The position numbers and the translations under genes were made by a program. A stretch of DNA of 32,632 nt from Hyphomicrobiales bacterium (GTDB lineage: Bacteria > Pseudomonadota > Alphaproteobacteria > Rhizobiales > Rhizobiaceae), in the NCBI GenBank assembly GCA_900465665.1, contig UBJO01000096.1, positions 1-32,632 of the forward strand, in the 5' to 3' direction. Below the pieces are notes generated by a model. That model searched no databases and was not told the DNA's origin. It worked only from the letters and a program-made list of their open reading frames with translations. Of the stretch, positions 1 to 8,014 are shown one piece after another; position 1 is the first letter of the stretch; the number at the start of each line of letters is the position of its first letter.

Positions 1-77
1 CCCCCTTGTGGGGAGGGGTTTGGGGCGGGGTCTTAATTCCCCGCACACCCAGAGTACATCAGATCGGAGCCCCCAAA

Positions 78-1064
78 ATGACACCCGCCGTCCGTTTCCA
101 GAAGGTCTCCCGCCATTTCGGCGCCGTTCGCGCCGTCGATGGCGTCGATCTTGAGATCGCGCCTGGCGAGTTCTTCGCCATGCTGGGGCCGTCGGGTTCG
201 GGCAAGACCACCTGCCTGAGACTGATCGCGGGCTTCGAACAACCGACGGCGGGGCATATCGAGATTTTCGGCGAGACCGCCGAGGGCGTGCCGCCCTATA
301 GGCGCAACGTCAACACCGTCTTCCAGGACTACGCGCTCTTCCCGCACCTCAACATCCTCGACAACGTCGCCTACGGGCTGATGGTCAAGGGCGTCGGCAA
401 AATGGAGCGTGCCAAGGCCGCCGAACAGGCGCTGGAGCTGGTGAAGCTCCCCGGCTACGGCGCCCGCAAACCCGGACAGCTCTCCGGCGGCCAGAGGCAG
501 CGCGTGGCGCTTGCCCGGGCGCTGGTCAACAAACCGCGCGTGCTGTTGCTCGACGAACCGCTTGGCGCGCTGGACCTGAAGCTGCGCGAGCAGATGCAGG
601 AGGAGCTGAAGGGCCTGCAGCGGGCGCTGGGCATCACCTTCGTCTTTGTCACCCACGACCAGGGCGAAGCACTCTCCATGGCCGACCGCGTCGCCGTCTT
701 CAACGATGGCGGCATCGTGCAGGAGGGCACGCCGCAGGATATCTATAACAGGCCGAAGACGCGCTTCGTCGCCGATTTCGTCGGCTCCTCCAATGTGATC
801 GCCCCCGACCTGATGACCGCGCTCGGCGGCGAGAAGCGCTGGGCGAGCCTGCGCCCCGAAGCGATCCGCATCACCGGCGACGGCGTCGAATCCCGTGTCG
901 AAAACGCCAGCTTCCTCGGCGCCGCCACGCGGCTCACCGTTGCGGCCAGAGGCACGCGCCTGCATGTCATGCTGCCCGCCGGCGTCGTCGTCCCCGAAGT
1001 CGGCGCCGATGTCCGCCTGTCGTGGCAGCCCGTCGACGTGCACTACATGGACGACGCCGCATGA
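78..1064 (+). CDS. Polyamine (spermidine/putrescine-type) ABC transporter ATP-binding protein
   Basis: Cytoplasmic ATPase that powers import of a polyamine-like substrate through the two permeases encoded next. The protein (328 aa from this ATG) has a Walker A GPSGSGKTT near residues 37-45, a signature LSGGQRQRVALARAL, a Walker B LLLDEPLGALD and the switch His in FVTHDQGEA. A C-terminal TOBE-like segment follows, as in PotA/CUT1-type ATPases. An in-frame start at position 6 would add a tail unlike the family, so I place the start at 78, where the family-like sequence begins. The stop overlaps the next start (ATGA). Together with the two permeases and the aldehyde dehydrogenase downstream it matches the E. 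coli ydcTUV-patD order. The periplasmic binding protein is not in the window and is expected just upstream. The exact substrate is inferred from context. Confidence 0.88.
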   Translation: MTPAVRFQKVSRHFGAVRAVDGVDLEIAPGEFFAMLGPSGSGKTTCLRLIAGFEQPTAGHIEIFGETAEGVPPYRRNVNTVFQDYALFPHLNILDNVAYGLMVKGVGKMERAKAAEQALELVKLPGYGARKPGQLSGGQRQRVALARALVNKPRVLLLDEPLGALDLKLREQMQEELKGLQRALGITFVFVTHDQGEALSMADRVAVFNDGGIVQEGTPQDIYNRPKTRFVADFVGSSNVIAPDLMTALGGEKRWASLRPEAIRITGDGVESRVENASFLGAATRLTVAARGTRLHVMLPAGVVVPEVGADVRLSWQPVDVHYMDDAA

Positions 1065-2029
1065 CCGCGATCGCGCTCACCCACGAGGAGACGGCGACCT
1101 CGATCCTACCCGGACGCGGCGGCTTCTTCGGCCGGATGTCCGACATGTTCTGGCGCCGCCCCAAGCTGCTGCTCTTCCTGATGCTGACGCCGCCGCTGCT
1201 CTGGCTCGGCATCATCTATATCGGCTCGCTCCTGGCACTTCTGCTGCAGAGCTTCTTTTCGATCGACGATTTCTCCGGCCTGGTGAACTACGAATTCACG
1301 CTGGCGACCTATGCGCAGCTGCTGTCGCCGACCAATTTCGACATCATCGTCAGAACGGTGCTGATGGCGGCACTGGTGACGCTCGCCTCCGCCGTCGTCG
1401 CCTTCCCGATCGCCTATTACGCCGCCCGTTACGCCAAGGGAAAATGGAAGGCGCTCTTCTATCTCGGCGTCATGCTGCCGCTCTGGTCAAGCTATCTGGT
1501 CAAGATCTACGCCTGGAAGCTGATCCTCGCCAAGGAGGGTATCCTCACCTGGTTCTTCGCCAAGCTGCATTTGGCCTGGCTGCTCGACGGCGTGCTGGCG
1601 CTGCCCGTCATCGGCGGCAACTCGCTGTCGGTGAGCTATATCGGCACCTTCCTCGTCTTCGTCTATGTCTGGCTGCCCTACATGATCCTGCCGACGCAGG
1701 CAGCGCTCGAACGTGTCCAGGGCAACCTGATCGAGGCCTCGTCGGATCTCGGCGCCACGCCCGGCCAGACCTTCCGCACCGTGCTCTTTCCGCTGGCTCT
1801 GCCCGGCATCGTCGCCGGCTCGATCTTCACCTTCTCGCTGACGCTCGGCGATTACATCATCCCGCAGATCATCGGCTCCTCGCGCCTTTTCATCGGCCAG
1901 GCGGTCTATGCGCAGCAGGGAACGGCCGGCAACGTGCCGCTGGCTGCCGCCTTCTCCGTCGTCCCCATCGTCATCATGGCCGTCTATCTGTGGCTGGCCA
2001 AGAAACAGGGAGCCTTCGATGCGCTCTGA
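1061..2029 (+). CDS. Polyamine ABC transporter permease (PotB/YdcU-like)
   Basis: Inner-membrane permease of the same transporter (322 aa). It has a cytoplasmic N-terminus of about 35 residues, then a first hydrophobic helix (LLLFLMLTPPLLWLGIIYIG) and further membrane helices. The EAA loop, which docks on the ATPase, reads LIEASSDLGATPGQTFRTV with the conserved Gly and is followed by the usual LPLALPGIVAG. The start ATG at 1061 overlaps the stop of the ATPase gene, so the two are translationally coupled; the longer in-frame extension to 1022 lies inside the ATPase gene and is rejected. The 3' end overlaps the second permease by 11 bp. Family assignment is firm; polyamine specificity is inferred from the neighbouring aldehyde dehydrogenase. 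Confidence 0.87.
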   Translation: MTAIALTHEETATSILPGRGGFFGRMSDMFWRRPKLLLFLMLTPPLLWLGIIYIGSLLALLLQSFFSIDDFSGLVNYEFTLATYAQLLSPTNFDIIVRTVLMAALVTLASAVVAFPIAYYAARYAKGKWKALFYLGVMLPLWSSYLVKIYAWKLILAKEGILTWFFAKLHLAWLLDGVLALPVIGGNSLSVSYIGTFLVFVYVWLPYMILPTQAALERVQGNLIEASSDLGATPGQTFRTVLFPLALPGIVAGSIFTFSLTLGDYIIPQIIGSSRLFIGQAVYAQQGTAGNVPLAAAFSVVPIVIMAVYLWLAKKQGAFDAL

Positions 2030-2834
2030 CCGTGGCCAACGCGCGCCGATCGCGCTCAAGATCGCCGCCGCCGGCGGGCTGTTCTTCCTGCACCTGCCGA
2101 TCCTGTTGATCTTCGTCTACGCCTTCACGACGGAGGAGAAGAGCTACCAGTGGCCGCCGCCGGGGCTGACGCTGCAGTGGTTCGGCATCGCCTGGAACCG
2201 GCCGGATGTCTGGGCCGCCCTTGGGCTTTCCGTGCAGGTCGCCTGCATCGCCACCGCGATCGCGCTGGTGCTCGGCACGCTCTGCGCCGCCGCCGTCAGC
2301 CAGACGAAGTTCTTCGGCCGCGAGGCGATCTCGCTGCTCGTCATCCTGCCGATCGCGCTGCCTGGCATCATCACCGGCATCGCGCTGCGCTCGGCCTTCA
2401 GCCTGTTCGACATCCCCTTCTCGGTCTGGACGATCGTGCTCGGCCACGCCACCTTCTGCGTCGTCGTGGTCTATAACAACGCCGTCGCCCGCTTCCGCCG
2501 CACCCAGGGCTCGCTGATCGAGGCCTCGATGGATCTCGGCGCCGATGGCTTCCAGACCTTCCGTCACGTCATCCTGCCGAATATCGGCACGGCGCTTCTG
2601 GCCGGCGGCATGCTTGCCTTCGCGCTCTCCTTCGACGAGGTCATCGTCACTACTTTCACCGGCGGCCAGCAATCGACGCTGCCGATCTGGATGCTGGAAG
2701 AGCTGATCCGCCCGCGCCAGCGCCCCGTCACCAACGTGGTCGCCATGGTCGTCGTGCTCGTCACCTTCCTGCCGATCCTGGCAGCCTACTACCTCACGCG
2801 CGACGGCGATCAGGTCGCCGGAGCTGGAAAATAA
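2019..2834 (+). CDS. Polyamine ABC transporter permease (PotC/YdcV-like)
   Basis: Second inner-membrane permease of the importer (271 aa). It begins with a short basic N-terminus and a membrane helix (residues roughly 10-32), followed by a periplasmic loop and further helices. The EAA motif is LIEASMDLGADGFQTFRHV followed by ILPNIGTALLAG. The internal FDEVIVTTFTGG segment is characteristic of PotC/PotI-type permeases. The ATG at 2019 lies 11 bp inside the preceding permease gene in another frame, typical of coupled permease pairs; starts farther upstream would run deep into that gene. The gene ends 52 bp before the aldehyde dehydrogenase, consistent with one transcript. Confidence 0.87.
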   Translation: MRSDRGQRAPIALKIAAAGGLFFLHLPILLIFVYAFTTEEKSYQWPPPGLTLQWFGIAWNRPDVWAALGLSVQVACIATAIALVLGTLCAAAVSQTKFFGREAISLLVILPIALPGIITGIALRSAFSLFDIPFSVWTIVLGHATFCVVVVYNNAVARFRRTQGSLIEASMDLGADGFQTFRHVILPNIGTALLAGGMLAFALSFDEVIVTTFTGGQQSTLPIWMLEELIRPRQRPVTNVVAMVVVLVTFLPILAAYYLTRDGDQVAGAGK

Positions 2835-2886
2835 CCGGAGCGCGGGATACCCCCATCCCGCCCCATCGATAACAAGGGAGAACATC

Positions 2887-4314
2887 ATGGACACCGCGAT
2901 GCTGATTGGATCCCGCTTCGAAGCGGGCACCGAGATCGAAGAAAACATCCTGAACCCGAAGACCGGCGAAACCGTGCTGAGCCTCGCCGAAGCGTCGCTC
3001 GGCCAGATCGACGCCGCCGTCGACGCCGCCGAGAAGGCCTTCTCGGCATGGTCGCAGACGACACCAGGCGAGCGCGCCGGCTATCTGCTGAAAATCGCCG
3101 ACGCGATCGAGAAGGACGCGGCAGGCTTCGCGACGCTGGAAGCGCTGAACTGCGGCAAGCCGATCAACGCGGTGCTGAACGACGAGATCCCCGCCATCGT
3201 CGATTGCTACCGCTTCTTCGCCGGCGCGGTGCGCAACCTGCATGGCCCGGTCGCCGGTGAATATCTGCCCGGCCACACCTCGATGATCCGCCGCGATGCC
3301 GTCGGCATCGTCGGCTCGATCGCGCCCTGGAACTATCCGCTGATGATGATGGCCTGGAAGCTGGCGCCGGCGATTGCCGGCGGCAACACCGTCGTCTTCA
3401 AGCCTTCCGAGCAGACGCCGCTGACGGCGCTGAAGATGGCGAAGCTCCTCTCCGACATCCTGCCGGAGGGCGTGGTCAACGTCATTCTCGGCCGCGGCGA
3501 AAGCGTCGGCAATGCGCTGATCAACCACCCGAAAATCTCGATGCTGTCGATCACCGGCGATGTCGCCACCGGCAAGAAGGTGCTGCAGGCGGCCGCAAAG
3601 ACCGTCAAGCGCACCCATCTGGAACTCGGCGGCAAGGCCCCTGTGATCGTCTTCGACGACGCCGATATCGACGCGGTCGTATCAGGCATCCGCACATTCG
3701 GTTACTACAATGCCGGTCAGGACTGCACCGCCGCCTGCCGCATCTATGCCGACGCCAAGGTCTACGACAGGTTCGTGGCCGATCTCTCCTCGGCGGTCTC
3801 CTCGATCAAGTTCAACCTTGCCGACGACGCCGAAAACGAGATCGGCCCGCTGATCTCCAAGCGCCAGCGCGACCGCGTCGAAAGCTTCGTCGCCCGCGCC
3901 GGCGAACACAAGCACATGGAGATCACCACAGGCGGCAAGACCTCGGGCGAAAAGGGCTTCTTCTACACGCCGACAGTCATTGCCGGCGCCACGCAGGAAG
4001 ACGAGATCGTCCGCCGCGAGGTCTTCGGCCCGGTCGTCTCGGTCACCCGCTTCACCGATGTCGAGGATGCCGTCACCTGGGCCAACGACAGCGACTATGG
4101 CCTGGCCTCGTCGGTCTGGACCAAGGACATCAGCCGCGGCATGAAGACCGCCGCCCGGCTGCAATATGGCTGCACCTGGATCAACACCCACTTCATGCTC
4201 ACCAACGAGATGCCGCATGGCGGCCTGAAGCAATCGGGCTACGGCAAGGACATGTCGGTCTACGCACTGGAAGACTACACCGCCGTCCGCCACGTGATGA
4301 TCAACCACGGCTGA
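2887..4314 (+). CDS. patD: Gamma-aminobutyraldehyde dehydrogenase-type aldehyde dehydrogenase
   Basis: NAD(P)-dependent aldehyde dehydrogenase of 475 aa, the length of E. coli PatD (YdcW). It would oxidise 4-aminobutanal, made from putrescine by transamination, to GABA in the cytoplasm. Visible catalytic features are the oxyanion Asn in SIAPWNYP (about N149), the general base Glu in LELGGKAP (about E246) and the nucleophilic Cys in NAGQDCTAAC (about C280). A cofactor-binding FKPSEQTPLT segment and C-terminal GGLKQSGYGKD are also present. AGGGAG sits about 8 bp before the ATG. The order transporter genes then dehydrogenase mirrors ydcSTUV-patD, so import and oxidation of a polyamine derivative are probably coupled. 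Betaine-aldehyde dehydrogenases are close relatives and remain the main alternative. Confidence 0.85.
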   Translation: MDTAMLIGSRFEAGTEIEENILNPKTGETVLSLAEASLGQIDAAVDAAEKAFSAWSQTTPGERAGYLLKIADAIEKDAAGFATLEALNCGKPINAVLNDEIPAIVDCYRFFAGAVRNLHGPVAGEYLPGHTSMIRRDAVGIVGSIAPWNYPLMMMAWKLAPAIAGGNTVVFKPSEQTPLTALKMAKLLSDILPEGVVNVILGRGESVGNALINHPKISMLSITGDVATGKKVLQAAAKTVKRTHLELGGKAPVIVFDDADIDAVVSGIRTFGYYNAGQDCTAACRIYADAKVYDRFVADLSSAVSSIKFNLADDAENEIGPLISKRQRDRVESFVARAGEHKHMEITTGGKTSGEKGFFYTPTVIAGATQEDEIVRREVFGPVVSVTRFTDVEDAVTWANDSDYGLASSVWTKDISRGMKTAARLQYGCTWINTHFMLTNEMPHGGLKQSGYGKDMSVYALEDYTAVRHVMINHG

Positions 4315-4330
4315 CGCATGCCATGCAGAC

Positions 4331-4368
4331 CGAGAACGCCGCCGTTGGCAACAGCGGCGGCGTTCTCG
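4331..4368. terminator. 14-bp perfect hairpin between convergent genes
   Basis: A perfect 14-bp stem (arms 4331-4344 and 4355-4368) encloses a 10-nt loop. It lies 16 bp after the dehydrogenase stop and before the convergent GFA gene. No T run follows on either strand, so it is a probable transcript-end hairpin serving both directions and not a canonical intrinsic terminator. Confidence 0.6.
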
Positions 4369-4382
4369 TCGATAGTGAATTG

Positions 4383-4796
4383 TCAGCGCGGCGGCATGGC
4401 CTCGAATGTCGGCAACGCCGGATCGAGATGATCCCAGGCGTGGCCGGCGGCGGTCCATGCCACCAGTTGCGGCTTGTAGCGGCTGGGATCGTCGAGGCTG
4501 GATGGCGTGACGATGAACACATCCGGCATATCGGGAAATGTCAGGTAGACATGCGAGCCGCAGGTCGGACAGAAGGTGCGCCGCTTGACCGTACCGCCAT
4601 CGCCCACGCTCTGCCACTGCGATGCCTCACCCTTCAGCGTCACCTCGGCGGCAACGAAGGTCAGGTGCGACTGGTGGCCGGTGCCACTGTCGCGCTGGCA
4701 TTGGCGGCATTGGCAATCGAGCATGACGACGGGCTCGCCGGCGATCTCGTAGCGAATGGCGCCGCAGGCGCAGCCGCCGGCATAGGATGCGTTCAT
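4383..4796 (-). CDS. GFA/CENP-V family zinc-binding protein
   Basis: Small cytoplasmic protein of 137 aa in the glutathione-dependent formaldehyde-activating enzyme (GFA) / CENP-V superfamily. It shows the family's cysteine pattern: C-x-C at residues 9 and 11 (GGCACGAI), CxCxxC at 28-33 (DCQCRQC) and a later FCPTCGSH, which together bind structural and catalytic zinc. Most members have no proven reaction, so formaldehyde handling should not be assumed. An AGGAGGAGA ribosome binding site precedes the ATG. It is the last gene of an operon with an SRPBCC protein (20-bp gap) and an ArsR regulator. That context suggests a small stress or xenobiotic response unit, but the ligand is unknown. Confidence 0.85.
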   Translation of the reverse strand: MNASYAGGCACGAIRYEIAGEPVVMLDCQCRQCQRDSGTGHQSHLTFVAAEVTLKGEASQWQSVGDGGTVKRRTFCPTCGSHVYLTFPDMPDVFIVTPSSLDDPSRYKPQLVAWTAAGHAWDHLDPALPTFEAMPPR

Positions 4797-4816
4797 GACA
4801 TTCTCCTCCTCTGACT

Positions 4817-5287
4817 TTAATGCAGCGTCTGCGACGCCTCCTCAGCGACGACAGTGTCCAGGCGCTCGACAACCTTCTTCCAGCCCTCGCTCATGTTGCG
4901 ATAGGCGGCATCGTTCTTCGGCAGCACGAAGCCCGAATGCACCAGGCGCAACCGCGTGCCCGCTTCCGCTTCGGCAAGCGTGAGGGTGACGATTGTCTCC
5001 AGCTTCGAGCCGTAGCCCTGGTTGCTCTCGTGGCCGCCCCTCCAGGCATAGGAGAGCCTCTGCCCTTCCACGACCTCGAGCACCTCGCACCGGATGGTGC
5101 CGTCCCATTCGCCGGCGGGCTTGGTCTGGAAGGTGAAGCGATTGCCGACAACGGCCTCGAACCCCTTGGGCTCCATCAGCCATCGCCCGATCAGCGGGCC
5201 CGAGGTCAGCGCCTTCCAGAGGATCTCCCGTCTATGCGGGAAGACCTCGTCCAGGACGATGGATGACGTGTCGGCATGGTCGGTCAT
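4817..5287 (-). CDS. SRPBCC/AHSA1-domain protein
   Basis: Cytoplasmic protein of 156 aa with an AHSA1-like START/Bet v1 fold. Typical signatures are FPHRREILWKALTSGPLIGRW near the N-terminus, WDGTIRCEVLEVVEGQRLSYAW in the middle and a C-terminal EGWKKVVERLDTVV helix. These proteins form a hydrophobic ligand pocket; no enzymatic activity can be assigned here. The start ATG overlaps the stop of the ArsR gene (ATGA), so the two are translationally coupled. ArsR-AHSA1 pairs are common in bacteria. The same frame stays open upstream to 5629, but that part is antiparallel to nothing and lies over the ArsR gene, so it is not coding. Confidence 0.83.
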   Translation of the reverse strand: MTDHADTSSIVLDEVFPHRREILWKALTSGPLIGRWLMEPKGFEAVVGNRFTFQTKPAGEWDGTIRCEVLEVVEGQRLSYAWRGGHESNQGYGSKLETIVTLTLAEAEAGTRLRLVHSGFVLPKNDAAYRNMSEGWKKVVERLDTVVAEEASQTLH

Positions 5288-5619
5288 GGGTCGATTTCCT
5301 TCAAGAGGTCCCTCAGATCGGCAAAGCGCTCGCGCCAGAACACGCCGTAATGGCTCATCCAATCCGCCAGCGGCTCCAGGCCGGCCGGCTGCGCCCGATA
5401 ATAGACATTGCGGCCCTCCGGCCGCTCGCTGACGAGGCCTGCCTGTTTCAACGTCTTCACATGCTGCGAGATTGCGCCCTGGGTCACATTGCTGCTCCGG
5501 GTGAGCTCCGCCACGGTGATCTCGTCGGCATTGGCGATGCGTTCGAACACCGCCCGCCGGGTGGGGTCGGCAAGTGCGCGCATGACTGTCGTGATGGTCT
5601 CGGCTTCTGTCATATGCAT
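5284..5619 (-). CDS. ArsR/SmtB-family transcriptional regulator
   Basis: DNA-binding repressor of 111 aa with the ArsR winged-helix fold: ALADPTRRAVFERIANADEITVAEL, then the recognition helix region NVTQGAISQHVKTLKQAGLV and the wing ERPEGRNVYYRAQP. No metal-binding Cys pairs of the ELCVCDL type are present, so it belongs to the non-metal ArsR branch that often sits with AHSA1 proteins. Two ATGs are possible (5619 and 5613); neither has a clear ribosome binding site. It heads a three-gene operon and probably represses it through the palindrome at 5632-5659. Confidence 0.87.
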   Translation of the reverse strand: MHMTEAETITTVMRALADPTRRAVFERIANADEITVAELTRSSNVTQGAISQHVKTLKQAGLVSERPEGRNVYYRAQPAGLEPLADWMSHYGVFWRERFADLRDLLKEIDP

Positions 5620-5631
5620 TCAATAGCAACT

Positions 5632-5659
5632 ACTAATCAATTAGTCAATACTAATTGGT
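5632..5659. promoter_or_regulatory. Probable ArsR operator: palindrome ACTAAT-CA-ATTAGT plus second site
   Basis: ACTAATCAATTAGT (5632-5645) is a perfect 6+6 inverted repeat with a 2-nt centre. A second, imperfect copy ACTAATTGGT follows at 5650-5659, 18 bp away. Both lie 13-40 bp upstream of the ArsR start in a notably AT-rich stretch, the usual place for an autoregulatory ArsR site. Binding is inferred. Confidence 0.6.
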
Positions 5660-5786
5660 TTTGACTGATGGCCATAACGCGCCGCCAAACCCGCAACGCC
5701 CCAAAACGTCACCGCTATCTCATTGGATATGGAACCTTTTTCGCTCTGGCGCGTCTTCTATCGGACCAACTAGAAGGAACGCCTCC

Positions 5787-5960
5787 ATGCTGAAATGGGC
5801 TCTTATCTTTTTCGTGATTTCGCTAATCGCGGGCTTCTTCGGCTTTTCCGGGATTTCCGCGGCGACGGCGACGATCGCGCGCGTTCTCTTCGGTATCGCG
5901 CTCATCATCTTCGTGATCTTCCTGGTGCTCGCACTCCTGGCCGGGCAGGCAATATTCTAG
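5787..5960 (+). CDS. DUF1328-family small membrane protein
   Basis: Tiny inner-membrane protein of 57 aa consisting of two hydrophobic helices: residues 2-27 (WALIFFVISLIAGFFGFSG) and about 30-56 (ARVLFGIALIIFVIFLVLAL). This matches the DUF1328/YtjA family in length and sequence. The ATG at 5787 is preceded by AAGGAA at a workable distance; the same frame is open farther upstream, but that part does not look like coding sequence or family sequence. Function is unknown. It stands alone between divergent ArsR and convergent cyclase genes. Confidence 0.85.
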   Translation: MLKWALIFFVISLIAGFFGFSGISAATATIARVLFGIALIIFVIFLVLALLAGQAIF

Positions 5961-5970
5961 GAAGCCGATC

Positions 5971-7179
5971 CTATAGCCCGGTCTTGACCGAAAACAGCGA
6001 TACGGGATCGGCGACGCCCTTGAGCGACATCGGCTCTAGCGCCTCGAAATCCATCTCCGAAATCTCGTCAGTGGCGGCATCATGCGTGCCGCCGCAGACG
6101 AGCACTTGCGAAGGTGCGGCGACCGAAGCGATCCGCGCCGCCAGATTGACCGTGTGACCGAAAATGTCGCCATCGCGCGGCACCACCCGGCCGGTCGCAA
6201 CACCCACTCTCACCTCCGGCAGTTGATGCGCAGCACTCTCGGCGACGAGCGACAGCGACGCCTTCAGTGCGGCCTCCGCATCCGGAAACAGCATCATCAC
6301 CCCATCACCCAGCGGCTTGACGATCCGCCCGCCGGCAAGATTGGCGAGACGCTGCGCCAGCGCCTCGAAGCTCGCCGCCTTCTCGGCCGCCCTGACATCG
6401 CCGATATCGCGCGTCAGTGCCGTGAAACCGGTGAGATCGGCGAAGGCCACGGCCGGCAGCGCCTGATCGTCTTCGGCGTCTACACCCAGCCCGCGCAGGG
6501 CATCCTGCAGCCGCCCGACCACATTGTCGAACACGGCCTCCTCAAGCATCCGCCGTTGCAGCAGGAAGAGCATGCGGATGCCGATGCGCTGCAGCGAAAG
6601 CCGCGTGGCCGCGCCCGCCGCGAGCACCTCGCGATGGCTGAGGCCGGCGGCCAGCATCGGCTCTTCCACCTCGGCGCGGAAGAGATCGCGCATCGTATCC
6701 ACGCAGCGCCGCATCGACTGGCCGAAGACCCTCAGCACCCGCTGCATGCCCTCGTCGGAAGCGCCGAGCCCGGTGCATTCGGTGATCAGCCGGATGAACT
6801 CCTCGTCATCCTCCCGCAGCGCCCGCTTCGGCGACATCGGCGAAAGCCCGGCGCTGGAATGCAGCGCGTTGACGCGGCCGAGATCGAGCGACGCATCGGC
6901 GAGCGCGTCTGGAAGCGATCTCTCCGACATGGTGACCGGCTCGAACATCAGCTGGCTGGCAAAATCGAGCGAGACGATCTGTTGCCTGAGACCGGTGGCG
7001 AGCGTCTCGAGCGCAATGCCGGCGGCATTCAGCGCCAGCACCAGCCGCAGCCGGCTGACGTCGCTCGCCGCATAGCCATCCGGCCCGGCCTCGATGATCT
7101 GAAGCCGCGCCACGGCGTCCAGCTGCTCCGCATCGCAACCGGCAAGCGCCGCCAATCTCTCGCGCGATAACGACCCCAT
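5971..7179 (-). CDS. Class III adenylate cyclase with N-terminal MerR-like domain
   Basis: Soluble 402-aa protein that probably makes cAMP from ATP. The C-terminal catalytic domain (about 240-400) has both metal-binding Asp residues (FADLTGFTALTRD, D248; LGDGVMMLFPD, D292), an adenine-selecting Lys (IVKPLGDG, K288) with a DIFG Asp, and the transition-state Asn/Arg pair (VNLAARIA, N345/R349), so it should be catalytically complete. The first ~65 residues (ALAGCDAEQLDAVARL... GYAASDVSRLRLVLAL) resemble a MerR-type winged helix, and the middle 100 residues are helical. No membrane segment is seen. A DUF1345 gene lies 69 bp upstream on the same strand and may be co-transcribed. The MerR resemblance is my reading of the sequence and is less certain than the cyclase domain. 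Confidence 0.85.
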   Translation of the reverse strand: MGSLSRERLAALAGCDAEQLDAVARLQIIEAGPDGYAASDVSRLRLVLALNAAGIALETLATGLRQQIVSLDFASQLMFEPVTMSERSLPDALADASLDLGRVNALHSSAGLSPMSPKRALREDDEEFIRLITECTGLGASDEGMQRVLRVFGQSMRRCVDTMRDLFRAEVEEPMLAAGLSHREVLAAGAATRLSLQRIGIRMLFLLQRRMLEEAVFDNVVGRLQDALRGLGVDAEDDQALPAVAFADLTGFTALTRDIGDVRAAEKAASFEALAQRLANLAGGRIVKPLGDGVMMLFPDAEAALKASLSLVAESAAHQLPEVRVGVATGRVVPRDGDIFGHTVNLAARIASVAAPSQVLVCGGTHDAATDEISEMDFEALEPMSLKGVADPVSLFSVKTGL

Positions 7180-7259
7180 GAAGCCCCCAAAACAACCCCA
7201 GGTGAAGAAAACCTCTCTTACACCAGATTGCCAAGCGGCTCTATCGCGCGCGCCTACCT

Positions 7260-7949
7260 CTAAAGGAGGCTTGCGCCGACATTGATGGCGAGCGCCAGGA
7301 TGGTCGTATTGAAGAGAAACGACAGCACCGAATGCAGCAGCGTCAGCTTGCGCATGACAGTCGAACTCGTCGCCACATCCGCCGTCTGCGAGGCGACGCC
7401 GATCGTGAAGGAGTAGTAGAGGAAGTCCCAGTAGACGGGCTCGTCCAGCCCCTCGGGAAACTTCAGCCCGTCACCCTTGACGCCATCGCCATCGTCGTCG
7501 CCGCCATAGAAGCGGTGCGCGTAGTGCACGGTAAACAGCGTGTGCAGGAAGACCCAGGAGATCAGGATGGTGACGATGGCGGCGAGTGCACGGCCGAGCG
7601 CGACACTGGGCGCCGCCTCCTTGACCTGATGCAGCTCGAGCCCGATGCCGGCGATACTGGCAAGGGCTGCCGAGATCGACAGGAACATCAGAAGCGAGTC
7701 GGAAAAGTCGAGATCGGCCGAGCGCTTGCGGATCGTCGCCACGCTCGCCTTCAGCATCCGTCGCCATGTGGCGACGATGAACATCACCGCGGCCACGTTC
7801 CAGCCGGCCAGAAGATTGCGTGCCGTCACCTCGCGCGTCGTCAGAAGCAAGAAGACCGCAAGGCCGACAAGCACCGCGATCACGAAGATCGCGTGCTTGC
7901 GCAGCAACCGAAGGGGACGGCCGCTGCCGCCTGACGTAACCTCTGCCAT
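7260..7949 (-). CDS. DUF1345-family membrane protein
   Basis: Integral inner-membrane protein of 229 aa with about five to six hydrophobic segments, including AIFVIAVLVGLAVFLLLTT near the N-terminus and a C-terminal LSFLFNTTILALAINVGASLL. A central HTLFTVHYAHRFY and the later EPVYWDFLYYSFTIGVASQTADV are characteristic of DUF1345. The latter stretch resembles the pore region of small channel-like proteins, but function is unproven. I place the start at the ATG at 7949, preceded by GGAG, and not at the in-frame TTG one codon earlier. It lies upstream of the cyclase gene in the same direction. Confidence 0.82.
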   Translation of the reverse strand: MAEVTSGGSGRPLRLLRKHAIFVIAVLVGLAVFLLLTTREVTARNLLAGWNVAAVMFIVATWRRMLKASVATIRKRSADLDFSDSLLMFLSISAALASIAGIGLELHQVKEAAPSVALGRALAAIVTILISWVFLHTLFTVHYAHRFYGGDDDGDGVKGDGLKFPEGLDEPVYWDFLYYSFTIGVASQTADVATSSTVMRKLTLLHSVLSFLFNTTILALAINVGASLL

Positions 7950-8014
7950 CAAATGCTCCGCCGCTGCGAGATCACCAACGATATCAGCTTGATACCGGCA
8001 AGAGCAATATGGCC

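Noticed and set aside
4817..5629. Apparent 270-aa protein including the SRPBCC domain
   Set aside because: The first 114 codons overlap the ArsR gene in another frame and show no domain; the ATG overlapping the ArsR stop gives a normal-length SRPBCC protein.
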